Positions 15,893 to 24,606 of a DNA stretch of 64,000 bases are shown here, piece after piece. The stretch is taken from NCBI RefSeq assembly GCF_002899945.2, contig NZ_PPEG02000001.1:727601-791600 (forward strand), in the 5' to 3' direction. The translations under genes were made by a program, and so were the position numbers. How positions within the stretch are numbered: the first letter of the stretch is position 1; every line of letters begins with the position of its first letter. This stretch comes from Chryseobacterium viscerum (lineage in GTDB: Bacteria > Bacteroidota > Bacteroidia > Flavobacteriales > Weeksellaceae). Below the pieces are notes generated by a model. That model ran no database searches, was not told where the DNA came from, and saw only the letters and a program-made list of their open reading frames with translations.

Positions 15893-17216
15893 ATTTTAAT
15901 ACCTGTTCTTTAAACTGGCGTCCTCTGTCTTCATAGCTTTTGAACAAGTCAAAGCTTGCGCAGCACGGAGATAATAAAACTGTATCGCCTTTTTTAGCCA
16001 GTGATTTTGAAATTTTCACTGCTTCTTCCATGCTTGAAGTATCATAAATGAATTCTTTTTTGTCTTTAAAGAACTCAATGATCTTTTTATTATCCACTCC
16101 CAGGCAAACAATTGCCTTTACTTTTCTTTTGACTAAATCTTCAATTTCCGTGTAGTCATTCCCTTTATCTAATCCACCAACAATCCAAACGGTTGGTGTT
16201 TTCATACTTTCCAATGCATAGTAAGTGGCATTCACATTGGTTGCTTTGCTGTCGTTGATATATTTTACGTTATCAATTTCAGTTACAAACTCTAATCTGT
16301 GTTCCACCGCCTGGAATGTCATCAATGAATGTCTGATGCTTTCATTGTTGATTTTTAATATCTTACCGGCAATAGATGCTGCAAGACTGTTGGCTACATT
16401 GTGATTTCCCAATAGAGACAATTCGTCAACCTTCATTGCGAATTCGTCTTTCATTTTTACCACAATTTCATCTTCATTAACAAAACCTCCTTCCTGTAAC
16501 TTCTCTTTTGTTGAGAAAGGAATCATTTTAGCCTTTATTTCAAGCTTTTCAAGAAGATTTTTACTCATTTCATCATCTTTGTTGTAGATGAAGAAATTAT
16601 CATTTTCCTGATTTTCAGTGATTCTGAATTTTGCCAACGCATATTCTTCATAGTTGTAGTTGTACTGGTCCAGGTGATCCTGAGACAGATTCAACAATAA
16701 AGAGATATACGGTCTGAAATTCTGAATATCATCCAGCTGGAAAGAGCTTACTTCCAGGACATAATATTCATGGTTTTCATCTGCAACCTGCTTGGCAAAG
16801 CTATATCCGATATTTCCACCCAAGCCTACATTCAATCCGTCATTTTTCAGGATATAGTAGATCAGGGATGTCGTTGTTGTTTTTCCGTTGCTTCCTGTAA
16901 TGGCGATGATCTTTGCATCTGTAAACTCAGAAGCAAATTCAATTTCAGAGGAAAGTCTGATTCCTTTTTCATGAATTTTATAAATGATCTCCGCTTTTTT
17001 CGGAATTCCAGGGCTTTTTACGATCCAGTCAGCATTTAGAATCCTTTCTTCATCGTGGTTTCCTTCTTCAAATTCAATTTCATTATCGGTAAGAAACTGC
17101 TTATAGTTATCCTTAATGGCTCCTTTATCTGAAAGAAATACTTCCAGACCTTTCTTTTTAGCCAAATAAGCAGCGCCGCATCCGCTTTCTCCACCTCCTA
17201 AAACAACTATTTTCAT
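15891..17216 (-). CDS. murD: UDP-N-acetylmuramoyl-L-alanine--D-glutamate ligase
   Basis: 441 residues. The N-terminal motif is V-L-G-G-G-E-S-G (5-12). The Mur ligase ATP loop is G-S-N-G-K-T-T-T-T-S (108-117), and the C-terminal domain carries the V-G-G-L-D-K-G-N-D-Y and L-S-P-C-C-A-S-F-D motifs of MurD. The enzyme adds D-glutamate to UDP-MurNAc-L-Ala. It lies between mraY (83-base spacer with a perfect 11-bp inverted repeat) and ftsW. Confidence 0.97.
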   Translation of the reverse strand: MKIVVLGGGESGCGAAYLAKKKGLEVFLSDKGAIKDNYKQFLTDNEIEFEEGNHDEERILNADWIVKSPGIPKKAEIIYKIHEKGIRLSSEIEFASEFTDAKIIAITGSNGKTTTTSLIYYILKNDGLNVGLGGNIGYSFAKQVADENHEYYVLEVSSFQLDDIQNFRPYISLLLNLSQDHLDQYNYNYEEYALAKFRITENQENDNFFIYNKDDEMSKNLLEKLEIKAKMIPFSTKEKLQEGGFVNEDEIVVKMKDEFAMKVDELSLLGNHNVANSLAASIAGKILKINNESIRHSLMTFQAVEHRLEFVTEIDNVKYINDSKATNVNATYYALESMKTPTVWIVGGLDKGNDYTEIEDLVKRKVKAIVCLGVDNKKIIEFFKDKKEFIYDTSSMEEAVKISKSLAKKGDTVLLSPCCASFDLFKSYEDRGRQFKEQVLK

Positions 17217-17233
17217 ATTATTTTGATGTAATG

Positions 17234-17284
17234 ATTAAAAGATTTAGTGATTAAAAAAATTCCTTAATGTTTCAATCTTTTAAT
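17234..17284. repeat. Perfect 11-bp inverted repeat between mraY and murD
   Basis: ATTAAAAGATT (17234-17244) and AATCTTTTAAT (17274-17284) are exact inverted copies separated by 29 bases that hold further variants of the same word. Confidence 0.75.
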
Positions 17285-17299
17285 TTTTAAATTGGTTTT

Positions 17300-18541
17300 T
17301 TATCTCATTTTTAATGTGATCAGACAGACAATAGCCAGTATTACTCCAATGATGATCATTCTGTTCACGATTTTACTTTCGTGAAATCCTTCTTTCTGAT
17401 AATGATGGTGTAATGGTGACATTTTGAATAGTCTATTGTTTTGGGCATATTCCAACCCATATTTTCTTTTTCTGTATTTGAAAACAATGACCTGCAGCAT
17501 GACAGATACGTTTTCAATCAGGAAGATTCCGCATAATACAGGAATCAACAATTCTTTTCTTAAAATAATGGCTAGCACAGCAATCACTCCTCCCAGCATT
17601 AAACTTCCGGTATCTCCCATGAAAACCTGGGCAGGATAAGTGTTGTACCAGAAGAATCCGATCACGGCACCTACCATTGCCACCGCAAAAATGGTGGTTT
17701 CCCCCATATTCGGAAGGAACATGATATTGAGATAGTCTGCAAAGATGATGTTCCCGGAAAGATAGGCGAAGAGAGCCAGCGAGAGCAGTATAATAGCACT
17801 GGTTCCTGCTGCGAGGCCATCGATTCCGTCTGTGATATTGGCTCCGTTTGAAACTGCTGTTACAATGAAGATCACGATAGGAATAAAGACAATCCATGCC
17901 CATTCATGAGCATCCTTATCATTCATCCAAAACAAAATTCCACTATAATCGAACTCATTATTCTTTGCAAAAGGAACGGTGGAAACAGTAATTTTCTCTG
18001 TAGGCATAAAGTTCTGCTCTACATTGTTTCTGTTTACCACTTTAGCGTCTGCATATTTTCTTTTAACGGTAATATCCGGGTGGAAATACATTGTAATTCC
18101 GACAATTAGTCCTAATCCGACCTGTCCTACAATTTTGAATTTACCACTTAGTCCGTCTTTATTTTTTTTGATTTTCTTTAAGTAATCGTCAAGGAAACCA
18201 ATGGCACCCATCCAGAACATTGAAACCAGCAACAGAACAATATACACATTGGTAATTCTTGTAAACAACAATACGGGAATGATGGTTGCCAAAATAATGA
18301 TAAGACCTCCCATGGTAGGAGTTCCTTCTTTTTGTTTTTGACCATCCAATCCTAGATCACGCACCAATTCTCCCATTTGTTTTGTTCTCAGGTAATTGAT
18401 TACTCTTTTTCCGTAGACAAGAGCAATAATCAGAGAGAATAAGACAGCCATTCCGGCACGGAAGGAGATGTATTTCAACAGTCCTAATCCGGGAATGTGA
18501 ATTCCATGGTTGGTTAGATATTCGTATAGATAGTATAGCAT
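17300..18541 (-). CDS. mraY: Phospho-N-acetylmuramoyl-pentapeptide transferase
   Basis: 413 residues, ten or so membrane segments. The aspartate motifs of the PNPT superfamily are visible: F-L-D-D-Y-L-K-K (about 116-123), [14 protein letters not shown] (about 235-248) and the late [10 protein letters not shown]. MraY makes lipid I from UDP-MurNAc-pentapeptide and undecaprenyl phosphate. It is longer than E. coli MraY (360) because of an extra segment of roughly 55 residues (about 155-210) between helices, as I would expect in Bacteroidota. The usual murE neighbour is separated by the four-helix-bundle gene. Confidence 0.97.
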   Translation of the reverse strand: MLYYLYEYLTNHGIHIPGLGLLKYISFRAGMAVLFSLIIALVYGKRVINYLRTKQMGELVRDLGLDGQKQKEGTPTMGGLIIILATIIPVLLFTRITNVYIVLLLVSMFWMGAIGFLDDYLKKIKKNKDGLSGKFKIVGQVGLGLIVGITMYFHPDITVKRKYADAKVVNRNNVEQNFMPTEKITVSTVPFAKNNEFDYSGILFWMNDKDAHEWAWIVFIPIVIFIVTAVSNGANITDGIDGLAAGTSAIILLSLALFAYLSGNIIFADYLNIMFLPNMGETTIFAVAMVGAVIGFFWYNTYPAQVFMGDTGSLMLGGVIAVLAIILRKELLIPVLCGIFLIENVSVMLQVIVFKYRKRKYGLEYAQNNRLFKMSPLHHHYQKEGFHESKIVNRMIIIGVILAIVCLITLKMR

Positions 18542-18561
18542 GTTTCTGTTTTTTATTATTT

Positions 18562-18595
18562 AAAAATTTAATTTATTTAAAGATTTAAAGATTGG
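18562..18595. repeat. Left flanking repeat of the four-helix-bundle gene
   Basis: Reiterated AAATTTAA / GATTTAAAGATT words overlap the stop codon of the four-helix-bundle gene. An inverted, diverged counterpart occupies 18966-19003. Confidence 0.6.
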
Positions 18596-18962
18596 GTTTC
18601 TCAATATTTTCACTTAAATATTTAATGAAGTTTGAAATGCTTGAAGAAATTTCTTTGGAAAGAGTTATAATTTCTTCAGCTTTATTTTCGTCACCTAATT
18701 TTAATCTTTTACTTACAATCAGCATGCTTCTTACTTCAGCGGAGCTGCCTTTTGCAATTTTTAAATATCTTATAAATTGTCTGTTATTATTATACTCTGA
18801 GCCTTCCGCAATATTGTTGCTAATTGAAAAGCTCGCTCTTTTTATTTGGTTATTAAATTCAAATTCTTTTTCAAAACTTTGACTTCGAAGAAATTGATAA
18901 ACTTTTTCTATCAGATCTAAGCTTTTGATGTATACAGGAAAATTTTCAAAATTCTTGGTCAT
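18585..18962 (-). CDS. Four helix bundle protein (23S rRNA intervening-sequence family)
   Basis: 125 residues from the ATG at 18962; an earlier TTG at 18968 in the same frame is less likely. Motifs of the S23/IVS four-helix-bundle family are clear: F-P-V-Y-x-K-S-L-D-L-I, then Q-I-K-R-A-S-F-S-I-S-N-N-I-A-E-G-S, then F-I-R-Y-L-K-I-A-K-G-S-S-A-E-V-R-S. These proteins were first noticed inside intervening sequences of 23S rRNA genes and are scattered as single genes in many genomes; their function is unknown. Here one sits between murE and mraY inside the dcw operon, same strand, bracketed by inverted A/T-rich repeats, suggesting insertion as a passenger. Confidence 0.92.
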   Translation of the reverse strand: MTKNFENFPVYIKSLDLIEKVYQFLRSQSFEKEFEFNNQIKRASFSISNNIAEGSEYNNNRQFIRYLKIAKGSSAEVRSMLIVSKRLKLGDENKAEEIITLSKEISSSISNFIKYLSENIEKPNL

Positions 18963-18965
18963 TAT

Positions 18966-19003
18966 CAAATTTTTAAATCTTTCAATGAATTCAATCTTTC
19001 AAT
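18966..19003. repeat. Right flanking repeat of the four-helix-bundle gene
   Basis: TTTTTAAATCTTTCAATGA followed by TTCAATCTTTCAATC is the diverged inverse of the left flank. It ends exactly at the murE stop codon and starts 3 bases before the four-helix-bundle ATG. Confidence 0.6.
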
Positions 19004-20464
19004 CTATTTTGACATTAATTTCCAAAGCTCATTAATTACTTCTTTGTCATCAAAATGATGTTTCACACCATTGATCTCCTGATAGGTTTCGTGGCCTTTT
19101 CCGGCAACCAAAACGATATCTTTAGGTTCTGAAAACTTTATGGCCATCTTTATGGCTTCTCTTCTGTCCGGAATTGAAGTGTATTTGCTGAAGTTTTGGG
19201 GTTCAACGCCTGCTTCAATTTCTTTGATGATCTGTGCCGGATCTTCTGTTCTCGGGTTGTCTGAAGTGATGATTGCCAATGTTGATTTTTTAGAGGCAAT
19301 ATTCCCCATTTCAGGTCTTTTGGAATGGTCTCTGTCTCCTCCGCAACCAAACACGGTGATCAATCTTTCGTTTTTGGTTCTGATATCGTTGATGCTGTCC
19401 AGAATGTTTTCCAAGGCATCCGGAGTATGCGCATAATCTACGATAAAGAAAATTCCACCATCGGATTTGAATGTTTCAAATCTTCCGGAAACTCTTTTTA
19501 ATTTGCTGATCGCCTGAAGAATTTCATCCTGCTCAAAACCAAGTTCTACAGCAATTCCAAATACAAGCAGCAAGTTGTATACATTGAATTTTCCGGTCAG
19601 TGTCGTCCAGAATTCTTTTCCGTTGAAGTTCAACAGCATGCCGTTGAAATCCACTTCCAATAATTTCCCGTGATAATCTGCCATGGTTTTCAAAGCATAA
19701 GACTTCTTTTTGGCCTTAGTGTTCTGAAGCATGACATTTCCATTCTTGTCATCCACATTGGTGATGGCAATGGCTGTATCTTCTAATTGATCGAAGAATC
19801 TTTTCTTTGTTTTTAAATATTCTTCGAACGTTTTATGATAATCTAAATGATCATGAGTAAGGTTGGTGAAACCCGCTATTTTGAAATGTAATCCTTCAAT
19901 TCTGTTCTGAGCAATGCCGTGTGAGCTTACTTCCATGAAGGCAAATTCACATCCTTTTTCTACCGCTTCAGCCAAAATCCTGTTGATCGTAATCACATCA
20001 GGGGTAGTGTGTGTTGCCGGGATAATTTCTTCACCAATTCTGATTTCAACAGTGGAGAGTAAAGCAGAATCATATCCTAAGTTTTTGAAAACATCAAAAA
20101 GCAGGGTAGAAACAGATGTTTTTCCGTTAGTTCCTGTAACGCCAATCAGTTTTAGTTTCTGAGAAGGGTTTCCATAGAAATTGGAAGCGAGATGGCCCAA
20201 AGCTTTAGATGAATCTTTCACTTTGACATAAGTGACATTTTCTGCCAATGTCTCAGGAAATTCTTCGCAAATGATTGCTGCAGCTCCTTTTTCAATAGCA
20301 GATACAATGAATGAGTGACCATCCACCACTGTTCCTCTCATCGCAACATACAGAGTGTTTTCTGTCACCTTTCTGCTATCAATCACCAACTCAGTAACCT
20401 CACGGTTGTTATCACCGTGGATTTCCAGTACTGGGATTCTGTTTACTAATTCTGTTATAATCAT
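19004..20464 (-). CDS. murE: UDP-MurNAc-L-Ala-D-Glu--meso-diaminopimelate ligase
   Basis: About 486 residues from the ATG at 20464; a TTG three codons upstream is less likely. The ATP loop is V-T-G-T-N-G-K-T-S-V-S (around 110-120), with the S-S-H-G-I-A-Q-N-R-I motif in the central domain. The C-terminal T-S-D-N-P-R-T-E-D-P carries D-N-P-R, the signature that selects meso-diaminopimelate over lysine, so the wall should be DAP-type. It follows ftsI by 60 bases and precedes the four-helix-bundle insertion. Confidence 0.97.
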   Translation of the reverse strand: MIITELVNRIPVLEIHGDNNREVTELVIDSRKVTENTLYVAMRGTVVDGHSFIVSAIEKGAAAIICEEFPETLAENVTYVKVKDSSKALGHLASNFYGNPSQKLKLIGVTGTNGKTSVSTLLFDVFKNLGYDSALLSTVEIRIGEEIIPATHTTPDVITINRILAEAVEKGCEFAFMEVSSHGIAQNRIEGLHFKIAGFTNLTHDHLDYHKTFEEYLKTKKRFFDQLEDTAIAITNVDDKNGNVMLQNTKAKKKSYALKTMADYHGKLLEVDFNGMLLNFNGKEFWTTLTGKFNVYNLLLVFGIAVELGFEQDEILQAISKLKRVSGRFETFKSDGGIFFIVDYAHTPDALENILDSINDIRTKNERLITVFGCGGDRDHSKRPEMGNIASKKSTLAIITSDNPRTEDPAQIIKEIEAGVEPQNFSKYTSIPDRREAIKMAIKFSEPKDIVLVAGKGHETYQEINGVKHHFDDKEVINELWKLMSK

Positions 20465-20524
20465 CTTTATCAATAGAGCTTTACTCTATTTTGGTTTATA
20501 TCACTCTTTTGGAGTTCTGTTTCT

Positions 20525-22516
20525 TTAATTTTGCAGAGACAAATAAATTCTCTGATTCTTACTGATGGTTGTGCCTTCCAGCGGGAATTGTTCTTTGATT
20601 CTTCCCACTCCTTTATAGTCGACACGGTATCCTAAGTTTTCCAATTGCGGGATTACGTTTTTACCGATTAATCCGACTACATTGGGCATTTGTTTATCAT
20701 TAACTGCTACTTTTACATTAGGTTCAACCATTTTGCTCAGGTTTACCTTTTTGTCTACAAGCATTTCTTTTTCAATATTCTGAGGGGTCTTCAGGAATGT
20801 TTTTCCTGCAATTTCCTTAAACACCGGTGCTGAAACGGAGCCTCCATAAAATCCTATAGAGGTATTGGGCTCGCTTATCATTACATAACAGGTGTATTTG
20901 GGTGCATCTGCCGGATAAAATCCTGCAAATGATGCTCTGTATTTCATAGGGCCGGGAAGCCAATATTCAAATCGGGCGGTTCCGGTTTTTCCTGCCATTT
21001 TAAGATTCGGGGTAAAGATGCTTCGTCCCGTTCCTTTTTCTACTGCTTTGGTTAAGGCGTTGGTCATCATTTTAATCGCTTTTTCAGAAGCCATTTTATT
21101 GACCATTACTTCAGGCTTGGCATTGTACATCACTTTACCATCTTTCATGATTTTATCGATGAATAAAGGCTTAAGCATTTTACCTCCATTAGCAACTCCA
21201 TTGTAGAATGTTGTTAATTGCAGAAGATTGATATTAGAAGAGTATCCGTAAGAAATAGAGGCCAGTGTTGCTGCATTCCATCTCTTGTTTTGTGGAGTAA
21301 CGATCTTTGGTTTTGTAATTCCCGGAAGTTCAATGTCCATTTTGTCGAATAATTTCCAACGTTTCAGGTGGTCAAGGAAAATCTGTGGCTTTTCTGCATA
21401 ATACTTTGTGATCAGCTTTGAAGTTCCTACGTTGCTGGACTTCGCCAATACATCACTGATATCGTAAGTTCCTCCTCCGTGGCCATCAGAGATTCTCTGT
21501 TTTGCATATACCCAGACTCCGTTTCCTACATTTACCGTTGTATTTTCATCGATAAATCCGTCATCCATTGCTGCTAAAAGCGAAATGGTTTTAAAAGTGG
21601 ATCCCGGTTCAATATTATCTTTCAGTGCGTAGTTGTAAGAGTCTTCATAATCTCCTGATTCTGTTCTTCTTAAGTTGACAAGGGCACGTACTTTTCCGGT
21701 TTCAACCTCCATCACAATTACGGTACCATGTTTGGCTTCAAAATGAAGCAGCTGCTTCTCCAGAGCGGAGTGTGCAATGTCTTGAATTCTAAGGTCTAAA
21801 GTGGTATAGACATCTTCTCCATCTACAGGTTCCTGAACTTTCCAGAAGTCGATAGGTTTCCATTGTGAAGAATTGATTCTCTGCTCCAGTCTTTTACCAT
21901 TAGTTCCTGTCAGATATTTTGAGAAAGCACCTTCCAGTCCGGATCTAAGTTCTCCGTTGTCCATACCAATGGTTCCGGCTCCGATTTCTGAAGTGGCCAA
22001 TTCTCTTTTATAATTTCTGTCGACAATGAATCCGCCTTTATTTTTACCTCTTTTGAAGATTGGGAATTTTCTGATTCTGTCGTATTGGTCAAAATCAAGA
22101 CCTTTTACCAAAGTGTAATATTGGTTTTTCTTTTTCTTCTGCTCGTCAAATTTCTGTCTGAATTCTCCTCTGGATTTTCCGAACATTTTGCTCAGAGAAT
22201 CAGTCAATGCTCCAATGCTGTTGGAGTACACCGTATCTTTCATCGTTTTGAAGTCAAGATAGATGTCATATCGCATTACCGTTGTGGCAAGAATAGAACC
22301 GTCAGAAGCAAAAAGATTACCGCGGGCAGCCTTTAAAGTGGCTTCACGATAATTTTTATTAATGTAATCATCTTTAATTTCCTGGACATTAGTATTCTGA
22401 AGGATAACAATCCTTGCCAAGAACATTACAAACACGCACAAAGCTACCACTGCAAAGAGGTAGCCCCATCGTAACGTTTTCTTACGCTTATTGTCATATT
22501 CATTTTGCTTTTGCAT
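20525..22516 (-). CDS. ftsI: Septal peptidoglycan transpeptidase FtsI (PBP3) with PASTA domain
   Basis: 663 residues. An N-terminal membrane helix (about 18-38) precedes a dimerisation domain (R-G-N-L-F-A-S-D-G near 65-73). The penicillin-binding triad is complete: S-T-F-K (306-309, nucleophile Ser306), S-S-N (360-362) and K-T-G-T (510-513). A single PASTA-like domain fills about 600-663 (M-P-N-V-V-G-L-I-G-K...). It cross-links septal peptidoglycan with FtsW. E. coli FtsI lacks PASTA, so this resembles the Spo VD/Gram-positive form, usual in Bacteroidota. It overlaps ftsL by 17 bases. Confidence 0.96.
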   Translation of the reverse strand: MQKQNEYDNKRKKTLRWGYLFAVVALCVFVMFLARIVILQNTNVQEIKDDYINKNYREATLKAARGNLFASDGSILATTVMRYDIYLDFKTMKDTVYSNSIGALTDSLSKMFGKSRGEFRQKFDEQKKKKNQYYTLVKGLDFDQYDRIRKFPIFKRGKNKGGFIVDRNYKRELATSEIGAGTIGMDNGELRSGLEGAFSKYLTGTNGKRLEQRINSSQWKPIDFWKVQEPVDGEDVYTTLDLRIQDIAHSALEKQLLHFEAKHGTVIVMEVETGKVRALVNLRRTESGDYEDSYNYALKDNIEPGSTFKTISLLAAMDDGFIDENTTVNVGNGVWVYAKQRISDGHGGGTYDISDVLAKSSNVGTSKLITKYYAEKPQIFLDHLKRWKLFDKMDIELPGITKPKIVTPQNKRWNAATLASISYGYSSNINLLQLTTFYNGVANGGKMLKPLFIDKIMKDGKVMYNAKPEVMVNKMASEKAIKMMTNALTKAVEKGTGRSIFTPNLKMAGKTGTARFEYWLPGPMKYRASFAGFYPADAPKYTCYVMISEPNTSIGFYGGSVSAPVFKEIAGKTFLKTPQNIEKEMLVDKKVNLSKMVEPNVKVAVNDKQMPNVVGLIGKNVIPQLENLGYRVDYKGVGRIKEQFPLEGTTISKNQRIYLSLQN

Positions 22517-22865
22517 CTGTACTATCCAGTTTTATTAGCAATTTGTGAGGGTGGTTTTCCAGGGTCATCAATGAATCCCGGGCGACTTCTTTCCCCAGCT
22601 CTGATTCCATTTTCACTTTGATCAGCTTACTCTGGGCGTAAGCGTTTCTCGATTTATATTCTTCTGTTTCTTCCTTTAAGGCGTTTACAATTTTAATTTT
22701 TTTATTGACGAGATGATTCGTATAAATCATGGACATCATCAGTATAAACAACAAGAGAAAATACCTGTAATGTATTTTGATCTCATCACGATTCAGAAAG
22801 TTTCCTTTTATAATATCTATAAAAGTGAGTCTTTTCTGGGGGCGATTTGTTGTTCTTTTTGCCAA
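22500..22865 (-). CDS. ftsL: FtsL-like division protein
   Basis: 121 residues with one membrane helix (about 33-50, ending M-S-M-I-Y-T-N-H) and a short periplasmic coiled-coil-like region (V-N-A-L-K-E-E-T-E-E-Y-K-S-R-N-A-Y-A-Q-S-K-L). Sequence similarity among FtsL proteins is weak, so the name rests on topology, size and position between rsmH and ftsI. FtsL bridges FtsB and activates FtsW/FtsI. Its 3' end overlaps ftsI by 17 bases, pointing to coupled translation. Confidence 0.85.
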   Translation of the reverse strand: MAKRTTNRPQKRLTFIDIIKGNFLNRDEIKIHYRYFLLLFILMMSMIYTNHLVNKKIKIVNALKEETEEYKSRNAYAQSKLIKVKMESELGKEVARDSLMTLENHPHKLLIKLDSTDAKAK

Positions 22866-22885
22866 AGCTTTTTTTATAATTGATT

Positions 22886-22932
22886 AATGATAAAAGATAA
22901 TTGATATCGCTTATCACTTATGATTTATCATT
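22886..22932. repeat. Inverted repeat between rsmH and ftsL
   Basis: AATGATAAA (22886-22894) and TTTATCATT (22924-22932) are exact inverted copies. Between them lie more variants (GATAATTGATATC, TTATCACTTATGA). The right arm reaches the rsmH stop codon. Confidence 0.65.
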
Positions 22933-23825
22933 TATACCTTTATTCCTGTTCTCATTTTGGCACTTCTTGCTCTTGAGTTTTCTTCGATCTCCTGATTGTC
23001 AGGAATGATTGCTTTACTCTTTATCAATTCGAATGCCTTTTTATAGTTTCCGTAGATATCTCTTTCCGGTTCTCCCTCGAACATTCCGTTTTTCAGGAAT
23101 CTTTTTACCAAACGGTCTTCCAGAGAGTGGTAAGAAATAACGACTAATCTTCCTTCCTGTTTCAATACATTGAAAGCCTGAACCAACATTTCTTTCAATA
23201 CTTCCAGTTCCTGGTTCACCTCAATTCTTATCGCCTGGAAAAGCTGAGCATAGAACTTATTTACTTTATGAGGCGGAATATAGCTGAAAAGCTTTTTCAG
23301 ATCCTCTGTAGTATTTATCGTTTTTATCTTTCTATGATGAACAATTTCTCTTGCCAGCTTTCTTGCTTCCCTTAGCTCTCCGTAATGATAGAAAAGATCC
23401 GCAAGCTCACTTTCTTCATAGTCATTGATTACTCTTTTGGCATCAAGATTCTGCATTACATTCATTCTCATATCCAAAGGAGCATTGCTTCTTGTGGAAA
23501 ATCCTCTGTCAGCTTCATCAAACTGGTGTGATGAAACACCTAAGTCTGCCAAAACACCATCTACCTGAGAAATTCCGTACATCAGTAAAGAGTTTTCCAG
23601 AAATCTGAAATTCTGATTTACCAATGTAAACCGTGGATCATCAATTGTATTTTTAAGTGCATCCAGGTCCTGATCAAAACTGAACAATCTCCCTTTATCG
23701 GATAGTCTGCTCAAGATCTCTCTTGAATGGCCTCCTCCTCCAAAGGTGCAGTCCACATATATTCCGTCAGGATTCGTCACCAAATCATCAACACTCTGCT
23801 TCAACAAAACGGGGTTATGATACAT
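22932..23825 (-). CDS. rsmH: 16S rRNA (cytosine(1402)-N(4))-methyltransferase
   Basis: 297 residues, standard for RsmH/MraW. It opens Y-H-N-P-V-L-L-K-Q-S-V, followed by the SAM-binding V-D-C-T-F-G-G-G-G-H-S (24-34), the L-A-D-L-G-V-S-S-H-Q-F-D motif and the closing S-Y-H-S-L-E-D-R-L-V-K. It methylates N4 of C1402 in the decoding centre of 16S rRNA. It lies second in the dcw cluster, 50 bases after mraZ, its usual place. Confidence 0.97.
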   Translation of the reverse strand: MYHNPVLLKQSVDDLVTNPDGIYVDCTFGGGGHSREILSRLSDKGRLFSFDQDLDALKNTIDDPRFTLVNQNFRFLENSLLMYGISQVDGVLADLGVSSHQFDEADRGFSTRSNAPLDMRMNVMQNLDAKRVINDYEESELADLFYHYGELREARKLAREIVHHRKIKTINTTEDLKKLFSYIPPHKVNKFYAQLFQAIRIEVNQELEVLKEMLVQAFNVLKQEGRLVVISYHSLEDRLVKRFLKNGMFEGEPERDIYGNYKKAFELIKSKAIIPDNQEIEENSRARSAKMRTGIKV

Positions 23826-23875
23826 GCTTAATTGTGTTTTTTATTTAATAATAATCAATTAATAACCTACTAAAG

Positions 23876-24334
23876 TTATTCTTCATCGAAAGAACCCATC
23901 ACATCTTCTGCAAGGCTTGCAAAATCAGTTTCATTGGTGGAAATTACCTTTTCATAGGCATCTTTATCCCAAATTTCGAAGAGCTCTCCCGCGCTGGTAA
24001 TCACAATATCTTTCTGAAGATTTGCGAAATTCGTCAGGTCTTTGGAGATCTGTAACCTTCCTGCATTATCCAATTCTACTGTCTTTACTCCTGCCGTAAA
24101 CATTCGTATGAAATCAGCATTCTTTTTTATGAACCTGTTCAGTTTATTAATTTTGCCCATCAGTTTGTCCCATGCATTCATAGGATATACCTCCAGACAA
24201 GGTTGGAACACAGATCTTTTGACTACAAATGCGTTGTCTTCGAAGTCTTCCATCTGTTTGATTAAAGATGAAGGAACTTTTAAGCGGCCTTTGTCGTCAA
24301 TTTTACACTCGTATGTTCCAATGAAATTTTTCAT
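23876..24334 (-). CDS. mraZ: Transcriptional regulator MraZ
   Basis: 152 residues from the ATG at 24334 (M-K-N-F-I-G-T-Y-E-C-K-I-D-D-K-G-R-L-K-V-P). The frame continues upstream to 24373, but that would run through the operator boxes, and alignment with MraZ favours the shorter start. Two SpoVT-AbrB-like halves are visible: D-D-K-G-R-L-K-V-P near residue 10 and D-N-A-G-R-L-Q-I-S near residue 85. MraZ binds repeats upstream of its own gene and controls the dcw cluster; three such repeats lie 24-48 bases upstream here. Confidence 0.96.
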   Translation of the reverse strand: MKNFIGTYECKIDDKGRLKVPSSLIKQMEDFEDNAFVVKRSVFQPCLEVYPMNAWDKLMGKINKLNRFIKKNADFIRMFTAGVKTVELDNAGRLQISKDLTNFANLQKDIVITSAGELFEIWDKDAYEKVISTNETDFASLAEDVMGSFDEE

Positions 24335-24340
24335 TTGGGA

Positions 24341-24348
24341 CAAATTTA
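24341..24348 (-). promoter_or_regulatory. Possible -7 element of the mraZ promoter
   Basis: The minus strand reads TAAATTTG, matching TAnnTTTG, 6 bases before the mraZ ATG. No TTG lies at the usual 19-20 base distance; the nearest is 12 away. If this is the promoter, the mRNA is almost leaderless and the MraZ boxes cover the region just upstream of it. Confidence 0.4.
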
Positions 24349-24357
24349 TATAATAAT

Positions 24358-24382
24358 TTCCAAAATTTCCCACTTTTTCCCA
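24358..24382 (-). promoter_or_regulatory. MraZ operator: three boxes with 10-bp period
   Basis: On the minus strand TGGGA (complement of 24378-24382), TGGGA (24368-24372) and TGGAA (24358-24362) are each separated by exactly 5 bases. This matches the known MraZ target in E. coli (TGGGN repeats with 5-base spacers), and the AAAGTGG form known from mycoplasmas is also visible. They lie 24-48 bases before the mraZ start. Confidence 0.88.
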
Positions 24383-24576
24383 CTTTTTGACTCAATGTTA
24401 ATAAGTTTTATTAAAGATTGAATCTCAATAATGTAAAATACTGATATGAAGACACTTGCTGGAAGTGTTATTTTAGCCATAATAAAGCGGTTTTGAAAAA
24501 AAAAGTTAAAAAGGGGAATATTATATTATTTTTATCTTAAATTAGGATAATCAAAATTTTTTTGAGGTTTAATTTG

Positions 24577-24584
24577 TATTTTTG
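24577..24584 (+). promoter_or_regulatory. -7 element for the alpha/beta hydrolase gene
   Basis: TATTTTTG matches TAnnTTTG and lies 22 bases before the ATG at 24607. A TTG is present but only 12 bases upstream, so the -33 element is uncertain. Confidence 0.5.
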
Positions 24585-24606
24585 CAAGGCTTTATTAAGG
24601 CGTTTT

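Noticed and set aside
24335..24373. Longer N-terminus for MraZ
   Set aside because: It would run through two of the operator boxes, and the conserved MraZ start is M-K-N-F-I-G-T-Y-E at 24334.
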